From contig CAZUXW010000003.1 of assembly GCA_964624625.1 (NCBI GenBank), forward strand, positions 1-64,000: a stretch of DNA of 64,000 bases. Direction: 5' to 3'. Origin of the DNA: PALSA-1180 sp964624625. Its GTDB lineage: Bacteria; Oederibacteriota; Muellerivitia; Muellerivitales; Muellerivitaceae. The number at the start of each line of letters is the position of its first letter. The stretch's first letter is position 1. The notes beneath the pieces were generated by a model. That model was given only the letters and a program-made list of their open reading frames with translations. It was not told where the DNA came from and did not search any database. A program made the position numbers and the translations under genes. Below, one piece after another: positions 34,413 to 42,464 of this stretch.

Positions 34413-35078
34413 ATGGAATTCCTGCACCATGCCGTCACCGTGATCCTTCATTTAAACCAGTACCTTCCCGAGATGGTTCAATCCTACGGCACCCTGATCT
34501 ACGTCGTTTTGTTCGCCGTCATCTTTTGCGAGACAGGCCTGGTGGTCACGCCCATCCTCCCGGGCGATTCCCTCTTATTTACGGTCGGGGCCCTTTGTGC
34601 CACCGCCAAGTTGAACATCGGTTTTTCCTACCTTTTACTCACGGCCGCGGCCCTCCTGGGGGACCACAGCAATTATTGGATCGGCCGTTTTTTTGGCCCC
34701 AATGTTTTCGGAAGGCTGCTCAACCGTAAATACCTGGATAAAACCCATGAGATTTACGAACAACACGGGGTCCAGACCCTCATCCTGTTCCAGTTCGCGC
34801 CGATCTTCCGCACCTTCGCCCCCTTCGTGGCGGGCGTGGGCAAAATGACCTACGGAAAATTTACCCGCTACAACCTGACAGGGGTCCTCTTGTGGACCAC
34901 CATTTGCATTTTTTCAGGGTTTTTCTTTGGAAACTTAGAAGTCGTGCAGAAGAATTTCGAACTGGTCATCCTGGGAATCGTGGCGGTTTCGCTGATCCCC
35001 ACCTTTATCCAGGTGATTAAATTCTTCCTGGGACCCAAAAACAAAAAGCCTTCTACCGGCAAAACCCGGAAAAATTAA
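34413..35078 (+). CDS. dedA: DedA-family membrane protein
   Basis: A 221-residue integral membrane protein. The family core is visible: VLFAVIFCETGLVVTPILPGDSLLF, split by its conserved Glu, ALLGDHSNYWIGRFFG, and FQFAPIFRTFAPFVAGVGKMTYGKFTRYN with the functionally required arginine. DedA proteins are linked to lipid-carrier flipping and membrane homeostasis. AGGGGA precedes ATG 34413. Its stop codon abuts the stop of the convergent cyclase gene with no base between. It probably is transcribed on its own. Confidence 0.92.
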   Translation: MEFLHHAVTVILHLNQYLPEMVQSYGTLIYVVLFAVIFCETGLVVTPILPGDSLLFTVGALCATAKLNIGFSYLLLTAAALLGDHSNYWIGRFFGPNVFGRLLNRKYLDKTHEIYEQHGVQTLILFQFAPIFRTFAPFVAGVGKMTYGKFTRYNLTGVLLWTTICIFSGFFFGNLEVVQKNFELVILGIVAVSLIPTFIQVIKFFLGPKNKKPSTGKTRKN

Positions 35079-36953
35079 CTACTTCACTTCAACCCTGTAG
35101 ACGGGAATGGTTTTTTTCGCCCATTTCATCTCGAAATCCAATTTTTGCGCAGGCAATCGATTTTCTCCCAGGAAATTTTTAACTTCCGCGTCATCGGCCA
35201 CGCTTTGGGTGAAGCCGATCTGCCCGGCGTTGGAGGTGGATTGGATTTTGGCGCTTAGATTCACGGTGTTCCCGAAATAATCGATGTTGCTGTTCAGGTT
35301 CACCGCCAGGCAGGAGCCGCTGTTTAAGGTGACCCGGAGCCTCAGGCGCGTTTCGGGGTTATGGCCGTTGAAATACTTCTGCATCTCCACCGCCGCCTTC
35401 ATGGCGTCCAGGGGATGGGCAAAGGCCGCCATGACCGCGTCGCCGATGGTCTTCACCACCGCCCCATCGTGCTTGACGATGGACTCGTAGGCCTTCAGGA
35501 AATGCTGGCGCACCTCGGCGAAAGCGACCGTATCCCCTTCCAGCTCGTAAAACTGGGTGGAACCCACCAGGTCCGTGAAAAGGATGGTTTGGACCCCCAC
35601 TTCCAATTTGATGTCGGCGGACAGGGCCTGCTCCGAGAAGAGATCCCGAAATCCCTGGAACGAGAATAAATCCACCGGCCGCAAGGTGTCCTGGTCCGTT
35701 TTATTTTCTTCCAAAATAAAGGTGCGCGCTTCGGCCGAGGTGTTCTGGAGAACGACCGTTGGAAAATGGACGCTCTGGAAATTTTCCTGGGCCGCGATAT
35801 CCTTCCACAAGACCTGGTTCCCCGCGACATCATCGGTAATATCCAGCAGGTTATAGACTTCCTTCCCCTGGATCCTCAGGCGGTACCGGCCTTGGCTGAG
35901 CAGGGTTCCCAGGGACAATTCGTCCTTGGGCCTTATGGTTTTTTGCATCTTGATATGGGGCTTGGTGCCCGGCTCCGCGGCGCAAAAAAGTTTCTTCTCG
36001 ATCGGCCGGATGGAGGGGTTCACGTGAAAGGTGACTTCCAACACGTTGAAGGAAGTGGCGTCAAAATCGATCTTGCAAACCTCGCAGTTCCCTCTTTTCG
36101 GCAGGTCTCCCAGGTTTCTCATCTCGTTGCGCACGCCCCGGCAATGGGGGCAAAGCACGTCCCAGGTTAAATTGAACAAACCCAGGCGGGTGGCCGTGAG
36201 GAAGGCCAGCAATAGCTCCTTTTCCCGGACATTCCATTCCCGGGCCAAGGGCTTCACCCGGATCCGGTAAAGGGTGTCGTCGGAAGCCGTTTCCACGTAG
36301 CGGACCATCTGGTCGGCCAGGGCCGGCAAGATTCCCGCCTTCACCAAGTCCTGCCTAATCCGATTCAACTTTTCCTTGACCGCGGGTGAAAACTTAAAGG
36401 CGGGCCCCACCGGGATGGGTGGCGCTTGCCCTTGGATGGCTTTCACGATCTCCCCCAGCGCCTTGACATAACCCTGCTTGATTTGGATCAGGCCGATATT
36501 TATCAGCAGCCGGGCCTTGAGGCCGCGGGGGATCCAGGATAAATAAACCGTCAGGCGGGTTTGGCCCGGCTTTATTTCCTCAAACAAGTAACGGGCCTTC
36601 ATGTAATAGGGCAGCCCCTCGCTGTAAACCCTGGCGTGGCTGAACTCCCTGCCATATTCCCATTCCCATGGCACTTCTTCCCAGACCATGCGGGTCCCGA
36701 CATTCATGGCGAAACCTTGCAGGCGCCCGTTCTTCTCCGTGAACTTCATCTCCCCCAGCCCCACCCTTTTATTGAAGGTGGAGAGGTCGGCCAAGTAGGG
36801 CCAAAGCTTTTCCGCGGCGACGGGCAGGTCGAATTTCCAGAAGAAGTGCATGGGTTTGCCCTTGGCGAGCCAGTCGGAGGGCCAAGGATATTTTTCCAGG
36901 AACTGGTCGAGGGTCATCCCCTGGTTTGTTTCGAAACTTTTAGTTGAGGACAT
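35079..36953 (-). CDS. Class III adenylate/guanylate cyclase with SRPBCC and zinc-ribbon modules
   Basis: A 624-residue soluble signalling enzyme. Residues ~35-180 look like an SRPBCC/polyketide-cyclase fold (MHFFWKFDLPVAAEKLWPYL..). A middle region resembles DUF5939, with a zinc-ribbon CPHC (268-271) and CEVC (290-293). The C-terminal catalytic domain runs from about 450: TILFTDLVGSTQFYELEGD with metal-binding D461, VVKTIGDAVMAAF with D505, and FGNTVNLSAKIQ. Both metal aspartates are present, so it should be active and make cyclic AMP or GMP. ATG 36953 has GGAG five bases upstream. The stop abuts that of dedA. The ligand for the SRPBCC part is unknown. Confidence 0.9.
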   Translation of the reverse strand: MSSTKSFETNQGMTLDQFLEKYPWPSDWLAKGKPMHFFWKFDLPVAAEKLWPYLADLSTFNKRVGLGEMKFTEKNGRLQGFAMNVGTRMVWEEVPWEWEYGREFSHARVYSEGLPYYMKARYLFEEIKPGQTRLTVYLSWIPRGLKARLLINIGLIQIKQGYVKALGEIVKAIQGQAPPIPVGPAFKFSPAVKEKLNRIRQDLVKAGILPALADQMVRYVETASDDTLYRIRVKPLAREWNVREKELLLAFLTATRLGLFNLTWDVLCPHCRGVRNEMRNLGDLPKRGNCEVCKIDFDATSFNVLEVTFHVNPSIRPIEKKLFCAAEPGTKPHIKMQKTIRPKDELSLGTLLSQGRYRLRIQGKEVYNLLDITDDVAGNQVLWKDIAAQENFQSVHFPTVVLQNTSAEARTFILEENKTDQDTLRPVDLFSFQGFRDLFSEQALSADIKLEVGVQTILFTDLVGSTQFYELEGDTVAFAEVRQHFLKAYESIVKHDGAVVKTIGDAVMAAFAHPLDAMKAAVEMQKYFNGHNPETRLRLRVTLNSGSCLAVNLNSNIDYFGNTVNLSAKIQSTSNAGQIGFTQSVADDAEVKNFLGENRLPAQKLDFEMKWAKKTIPVYRVEVK

Positions 36954-37002
36954 CGACACTCCAGTTTAAACAGAAATGAGCAATTCGAAATTTTAAAGGA
37001 TC

Positions 37003-37034
37003 CAATTCCCAACTCCTAATTCCGCATTCCTAAT
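37003..37034. repeat. Single arm of the TTAGGAATT repeat between phhB and the cyclase gene
   Basis: AATTCCCAACTCCTAATTCC and CATTCCTAATT match one arm of the repeat at 2118-2202. A weak remnant of the other arm may lie near 36980. The phhB stop codon falls inside it. Confidence 0.55.
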
Positions 37035-37365
37035 TGGTTTTCAGCAGTTGGTCGATTTTCGCGGCGCAGATGAAGTCGTTTTCCGACAGCCCCTTGATGG
37101 AATGGGTCGAGTAGTGGATCTTGCATTTTTTATAGCCGACTTCCAGTTCCGGATGGTGGTCTTCCCGGTTGGCGATAAAGGCCACCGCGTTGACGAAAGA
37201 CATGGTCTCGTGAAAATTTTGGAAGGTGAAGGTCTTGACGATCTCTCCGCCGATATAGTCCCAACCGGACAATTTCAACAAGTAGGCCTTGATGCCGTTC
37301 TCGGCCAGGGGCTGGGTTACCCCCTCGCAAGGTTTGCATTTTTTTTGGGATAAGTCTTCCGACAC
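37030..37365 (-). CDS. phhB: Pterin-4a-carbinolamine dehydratase
   Basis: A 111-residue protein, usual length. It has CKPCEGVTQPL at the N-terminus, the active-site histidines in ANREDHHPELEVGYKKCKI and the C-terminal YSTHSIKGLSENDFICAAKID. The enzyme dehydrates 4a-hydroxytetrahydrobiopterin and recycles the pterin cofactor. No aromatic amino-acid hydroxylase is near, so it could also have another pterin-linked role, as many bacterial copies do. The start is GTG 37365 with GGAGG six bases upstream. Confidence 0.93.
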   Translation of the reverse strand: MSEDLSQKKCKPCEGVTQPLAENGIKAYLLKLSGWDYIGGEIVKTFTFQNFHETMSFVNAVAFIANREDHHPELEVGYKKCKIHYSTHSIKGLSENDFICAAKIDQLLKTN

Positions 37366-37547
37366 AGGCGCCTCCGGGAAAACAGGATAAGACTTAAGTG
37401 TTTCGAAAAGATTAAGTTACAGGAAAAGCCATTTTACTTCAAATTGAGGGAGGATGATTCCACAGAGGATCGATGAGGCTTCCATTACATCCAATTTTCG
37501 GGGAGACTTCCCGCTTTAGCCTGGGATGAAACTGAAAGGAAAGGCCT

Positions 37548-38702
37548 TTACCAAGAATCCCGGAGATTGTGGATCATTTCACCCTCGTTATAAACCACTC
37601 GAGGGGAAGCTCCCTTGGCCACGATGAAACTGCGGGTAAAGACCTGCCTTCCGGTCCCGGTCCCGGAGATCCCCACCTCAAATCCGCCCGGAAAGGAACC
37701 GTTCGCCGTGGCGTAACGGGGAGAGACGACGGGAGGGGCGTCGGCCCAACCAGCCGTATTCGGACTGACGCCATAGCCAAACCCCGTGCTTAAAACGCCA
37801 GCTGGTACCTTGGTCAAGCACAAGACCTGCCCCTCGGGAATCGAGGGATTGGTGATGGAGGTCGCGGCTCCTGCCGTGGTCAAGGTGTAAAAGGTGCCGT
37901 TGGTCGGATCGGTTTGGGTCGGGTCCCAGGCCAAGGTCACCGCGATTCCGGTGCCGGCGTTTCCCGTGGTCGCCAGCCAAGTGACGACGTCCTTCATCAG
38001 GTTCGGCCCTCCCAAGGTCGATTTGGAAAGGTTCAACAATTGGTAATAATCCGCGAATTGGACGCTTTGCCACTCCACCAAACGGTAGGAAGAGGCTCCC
38101 TTAATGCTCTTGGGGTTGTTGCTGGTCAGGTAATAATAATAAAAACGGTAAAGGTCGACGACGATCGTGGCGGGCTTGCTATCCAGGAAGGTGACGGGAC
38201 AGGCCCCCTTGGTGAAGACCGTCACCGGCGAGACATAAGTTACGTTATTGATGGTTTGGGCCATGTCATAGGCTCCGAAAAGAAGGCTGTTCCCGAAATT
38301 GGAAGCGGCCCCGCCGGCGGCCGTTGAAAAAGAGGCGAAACTGGAAACGGGTACCGACTGGGTGGTGGGAAGGAGGGTCCCGGCCAGGATGGGATAATTG
38401 GATTTCGTGGCCGCCGACATGCCCTGTGTCACGGCTTGAAGGAAGGCCGTTCCCGAGGCGTCGCCCTCCAGCAAATGCCTCGAGGCGGTGGCCCTCTCAT
38501 GGATCCGGAGCAAGTTCAAGGAATTCAGGCTCTCGAGCTGGATATGCATCTCATCCGCGGCCATGCCTTGGGCGCACTTGGAGAAGAGCATGGTCATGGC
38601 TGGCGTGATGACTCCAATGATGGCCGTGACGATCATCAATTCCACCAGGGTCCATCCCCGGGAATTGAGCCCCTTCCGCCTCTCTCCCATGAGGGTCCTC
38701 AT
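37548..38702 (-). CDS. Prepilin-like protein, 384 residues
   Basis: N-terminus MRTLMGERRKGLNSRG is followed by WTLVELMIVTAIIGVITPAMTML, a class III signal with Gly at -1 and Glu at +5. Mature size (~368) is large for a pilin. After the helix the protein is Ser/Thr/Ala/Gly-rich with several Tyr-rich strands and a late segment GTGTGRQVFTRSFIVAKGASP, like PulJ/PilW-type minor pseudopilins. ATG 38702 overlaps the stop of the upstream giant prepilin gene (ATGA), so translation is coupled. It ends the four-gene operon. Minor pilin or tip component is my inference. Confidence 0.82.
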   Translation of the reverse strand: MRTLMGERRKGLNSRGWTLVELMIVTAIIGVITPAMTMLFSKCAQGMAADEMHIQLESLNSLNLLRIHERATASRHLLEGDASGTAFLQAVTQGMSAATKSNYPILAGTLLPTTQSVPVSSFASFSTAAGGAASNFGNSLLFGAYDMAQTINNVTYVSPVTVFTKGACPVTFLDSKPATIVVDLYRFYYYYLTSNNPKSIKGASSYRLVEWQSVQFADYYQLLNLSKSTLGGPNLMKDVVTWLATTGNAGTGIAVTLAWDPTQTDPTNGTFYTLTTAGAATSITNPSIPEGQVLCLTKVPAGVLSTGFGYGVSPNTAGWADAPPVVSPRYATANGSFPGGFEVGISGTGTGRQVFTRSFIVAKGASPRVVYNEGEMIHNLRDSW

Positions 38703-41700
38703 CGGTTAACCGAGATGTTGAGGTCGTGGTAGGAATAATGAAGGGGATAATTGGGCCGGTAGGCTTCCCCGCGGATCCAATAATTTCCCTGCTTAAACAT
38801 GACTGGGTCGGAGATGTCCCAGTTGTAAACCATGGGGGCGTTGGACGCGAAGGTCATCCCGTGGGCCGCCGAATTGCTGTAGACCCCGATGGTAGCCCCC
38901 GCGTTGTCCCCGGCGAAATACCAATTTTTCTCGTCGGTGGACCATTTGAAATTGACCCAGAGGCTCGTCGCGGCCGATTCGGTATAGGTGCTCAACGACA
39001 GGGGCGCCCCTGCCGCGTAGCCGGGATACTCGTCGGTATAGAAATTCGCCGTATTGGAGCTGATCCCGGGGTAACGGTACCAAATATTCGTGATGGCCTG
39101 GGAGAAGGAAACCCCTCCCGAGGTGGTGACAGGGCTGGTCAAGGTAATGCCGACCGTATAGGTGGAGCTGGTGGGATAGGGATATTGGTTGTTGGGGCTG
39201 TTGACATAGACCTTCACCATGGGCAATTGGGCGATATGGGCCGCGCCCGCGTAACGGCCGCCGTCCAGGAAAGACCGCAACAGCATGGCCATGGTGATTT
39301 TACCCAAGGCGGAGGTATCGAAGGTTCCTTGGGGCGCCAATCCGGAAAAGCTGAAGAAACAGGCTTGCGACACGGGGGAGTTGATGGACATCTGCACCAC
39401 GCCCACCGTGTGCCAGAGGGCGTCCGGAGAGGAAGGTCCCGCGCCGGGCCCGCCGACGTTGTCGTAAAAGACCCGGTTCACGCCGCCAATGGACGGCATG
39501 GAAAGAAGGGTCCTGCGGCCATTGGCCGCGTCACTGTAATAGCTGCTGTTCCACTCGGGCGGGAGGTTGCCCGAGATGTTATCGGTCCAGGCCCAGGGCC
39601 GGGATCCCACCAGGGGGCTTTCCATCGGGAAATTGGTGATGTAGTAATTATTATCCGCCAGGGTCGTGGAATTGGCCGTGCCGTTGAAGTCGTGCATGAA
39701 GCCTTTTTTACTGCCCGCTGCCGTTTCCCCGTTCATAAAGGCGATGGGAGCCCTGCCCCCGACGCCCCATTGGTAATCACGGTTGTAATCATAACCAGTT
39801 TGAAAGTCGGTCGCGCCAGTATTGATTTGCTGGAGAGGTACCCGCCAAAAACCGGAGGTTCCCGTGGGAAGGTTGCCGTAAGGCTCCCAGGAATTTTGAA
39901 ACCAATCGTCGGGAGAAAGCTCCCCTTCCCAGGTGCGGGCGAACCAAACGGTGTTGGGGTCTTGGGATCCCCCTGAAATATAGCGCATAATGCTGCGGGC
40001 AACGCCGGCTCCCGCGGAGGAAGTCCAGTTATCCGAGTTTTGGATCTCGTCGATGGAAACGGCGCCGCTGTTGGCGAAAGCCGGATCCCAAGGTTTCTTA
40101 TCGAACTGGAGCGAATTCACCCAAGGGTTATAGGTACTGCCGATCTCGCCTCCCTCGCTGGCGTGCCAAAAGCTGTAACCGTTCAAGTTGCCGTAGATGG
40201 TCGTGTTGTTCAACAGGCCGTGGCGGTAGGTGTAGTAATAGCGGGGAATATCCCTGAGATCATGGTCGGTCGTATCGTAACCGGCGGCGGTTTGGGTGAA
40301 GCCCGAATATCCGTTGTTACCGTCAAAATCCCGGAAGTACCAGTTATAGCCGTCCGCGTCGATGGTAACCGCCGAATCGGTCGGGTCCACCACTGTCGTT
40401 CCAAATTTGACGTCGAGGTAGGGGCAATCACGGGGATCGCCATTAAATTGGAAGCGCTCGGTCCAAGGCACGATACCGCTGGTGGAGGTTCCCACCGTCC
40501 CGGATCCGGTGCCGACCCAAAAATAAGTTCGAGATAGGTTCAGCTTTTGGTCCACCGATCCCGCGGAGGTTCCCGTGGTCAGGTCGTTGCCCAAGCGGGT
40601 TTCCACGGCGAATTGGCCTTGCGGAATAAAACCGCTGGAAGTGTTTTTAAGGGCGATGATCCACCTGGCGGTATTTCTCGCCGTTTTGTTGGGAGCGATT
40701 AGATCCGTCGCGAAACTAACCGAACTAGCCGTATCCACAGGACAGGGAATATATTCGGCTCCGTAAAGCCTAGAGCTTTTCGCCAAGCCCGTCGTCACGC
40801 CGCCTGTGACAACCTCCGGGCACCTCATGGGTGTGTTGAAAAGAGTTAAAAGCGTATCCGTACCATTGGGATGAGAAATGGAGGTTGCCATACCATAGAC
40901 GGTGGTACTCGTATTCGCGATGGCGGCATAACTGTAAGCCGTGGAAACTCCGGCATTATCCACGCCTCCAATGACCGCGGTGATCCCCATGTTGAGATAA
41001 TCCATTTGAAGATTTGGAAAATAAAGCGAGATGGTGGAGGCCCGGTTGCCGATGGAAGTCGCTTGGGAGGTATCCAAAGCCGAGGGATCGATCAACCCGT
41101 CATAATAATTATAAACCCGCAAGGTCACGCCGTTGCCGAATTTGCTATGGAGCAATTGGGGATGGGTCACCACTCGGCGGTAGCGGTTGCTGGTCGGGTC
41201 ATAGACGCCTCCCGGCAAGGGATCGTCCAGGGGATCCTTGGCCGGGTCGGAGTAATTGCGCATATTGGGCAGGGGCAAAACTTCCCCGTGCATGGAAAGG
41301 ATTAGGGCGTTTTTGTAGTTGGTGGAGCTGTTCAACTGCTCCAGGAACATGCGCAAGGTGGGAGCCGGCAGGTCCGAGGGTACGACCGGCTGGCCCTGGG
41401 CGACCTTGGCGGCTGCGGCGGCGATGGTGATGGCCGCGTATTGGGCCAGGGCGTCCGGATAGCGCATGTCCGCGTTATACATGTCGCACATTGCGGTTTT
41501 GTAGGGACTGTCCTGTAGGTTGTAGTCGAGCAGGATATTGCCTGCCGCTTGAAGTTCGGTATTATCAAAAAAATTGGCGTTGGAGAATGGTGGGGAAGCT
41601 GAATAATCCTGACCGCAAAGTCCTGGATAAAGATAAACAAAGGGTAGATCACTCGTAGCATAGCCGGAAATGGTAGTCACTCCGCCTGCTATCGTATATC

Positions 41701-42439
41701 CAGTAATGGAAGCAGCAGCTTGGGCCGCGTTAATACTGGGACGGTAATAGGGATCCCGGCCATAGCCCGTTTGCGTGATGTTATGAAGGCGCAGTTCCAG
41801 GCCCGGGTTGCGTTCCTGGATATCCTGGGCGACCCGCTTGAAGGTGGGAACCATGCTGGGAATGGTGGTGAACCATCCCAAAACGTTGGAGAGTCCTAAG
41901 CAGTAAACATCCAGGACCTGCTTGGACGATTCCACGCTGGCGATGGTCCTTAAGTAGCCCCCCACGGTGGCCAGGAGGTCGCCCGGATTGTTGGGGTCCG
42001 AGTCCGAATCGTAAAGCCAAACCTTCACCACCACCTGCCTGGCCCAAACATCGTTGGGCACGTTGTTGACGGCGATTTGGCGCAGGTAGCGCATATGGCC
42101 GTTGGAGAGCCTGTTGCCGCTGAGCGGATCCAGGGGATTGGCCGTGGGCAGGCCCGTGTCCACGAGTTGGTCCGTGGTCAGCACCGTGTTGTAGCTTTTA
42201 CCGTCGCTGTAATTGTTGAGGACGGAAACCCCCAATTTTTCCGATCCGTTGACCAGGGCCCTCAGTTCCTCGAACATTTGGATGGCCTTTTGGGTGGCGT
42301 AGGCCTTATCCGAGGCCTTGACCGTCTGCTTGGCCATGTAGGAACGGGCGATCATGACGCTGGAAGCCAGGATGGCCAGGAGCGCCACGGCGATGGAAAG
42401 TTCGACCAGGTTGTAGCCTTGTTGATTTAATTTTTTCAT
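38699..42439 (-). CDS. Giant prepilin-like surface protein, 1246 residues
   Basis: MKKLNQQG is followed by YNLVELSIAVALLAILASSV, a type III signal with Gly at -1 and Glu at +5, so prepilin peptidase should cut after Gly8. The mature chain of ~1238 residues is five- to tenfold longer than ordinary pilins. The exposed part is Asn/Gly/Ser/Thr/Tyr-rich with many short beta-like segments such as GATTWVNFKW-like stretches, few cysteines, and no transmembrane segment besides the pilin helix. No enzymatic motif is recognisable. It lies 25 bp after the Thr-Pro protein and overlaps the next prepilin gene by four bases. A pilus-tip or filament-borne adhesin is the simplest guess, not proven. Confidence 0.82.
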   Translation of the reverse strand: MKKLNQQGYNLVELSIAVALLAILASSVMIARSYMAKQTVKASDKAYATQKAIQMFEELRALVNGSEKLGVSVLNNYSDGKSYNTVLTTDQLVDTGLPTANPLDPLSGNRLSNGHMRYLRQIAVNNVPNDVWARQVVVKVWLYDSDSDPNNPGDLLATVGGYLRTIASVESSKQVLDVYCLGLSNVLGWFTTIPSMVPTFKRVAQDIQERNPGLELRLHNITQTGYGRDPYYRPSINAAQAAASITGYTIAGGVTTISGYATSDLPFVYLYPGLCGQDYSASPPFSNANFFDNTELQAAGNILLDYNLQDSPYKTAMCDMYNADMRYPDALAQYAAITIAAAAAKVAQGQPVVPSDLPAPTLRMFLEQLNSSTNYKNALILSMHGEVLPLPNMRNYSDPAKDPLDDPLPGGVYDPTSNRYRRVVTHPQLLHSKFGNGVTLRVYNYYDGLIDPSALDTSQATSIGNRASTISLYFPNLQMDYLNMGITAVIGGVDNAGVSTAYSYAAIANTSTTVYGMATSISHPNGTDTLLTLFNTPMRCPEVVTGGVTTGLAKSSRLYGAEYIPCPVDTASSVSFATDLIAPNKTARNTARWIIALKNTSSGFIPQGQFAVETRLGNDLTTGTSAGSVDQKLNLSRTYFWVGTGSGTVGTSTSGIVPWTERFQFNGDPRDCPYLDVKFGTTVVDPTDSAVTIDADGYNWYFRDFDGNNGYSGFTQTAAGYDTTDHDLRDIPRYYYTYRHGLLNNTTIYGNLNGYSFWHASEGGEIGSTYNPWVNSLQFDKKPWDPAFANSGAVSIDEIQNSDNWTSSAGAGVARSIMRYISGGSQDPNTVWFARTWEGELSPDDWFQNSWEPYGNLPTGTSGFWRVPLQQINTGATDFQTGYDYNRDYQWGVGGRAPIAFMNGETAAGSKKGFMHDFNGTANSTTLADNNYYITNFPMESPLVGSRPWAWTDNISGNLPPEWNSSYYSDAANGRRTLLSMPSIGGVNRVFYDNVGGPGAGPSSPDALWHTVGVVQMSINSPVSQACFFSFSGLAPQGTFDTSALGKITMAMLLRSFLDGGRYAGAAHIAQLPMVKVYVNSPNNQYPYPTSSTYTVGITLTSPVTTSGGVSFSQAITNIWYRYPGISSNTANFYTDEYPGYAAGAPLSLSTYTESAATSLWVNFKWSTDEKNWYFAGDNAGATIGVYSNSAAHGMTFASNAPMVYNWDISDPVMFKQGNYWIRGEAYRPNYPLHYSYHDLNISVNR

Positions 42440-42464
42440 TTTCGTCCCGTCCTTTCAACGCTTC

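Noticed and set aside
38726..39976. Plus-strand open frame of 416 codons inside the giant prepilin gene
   Set aside because: No family sequence, no ribosome site, composition (Gly/Arg/His/Val) of an antisense shadow.
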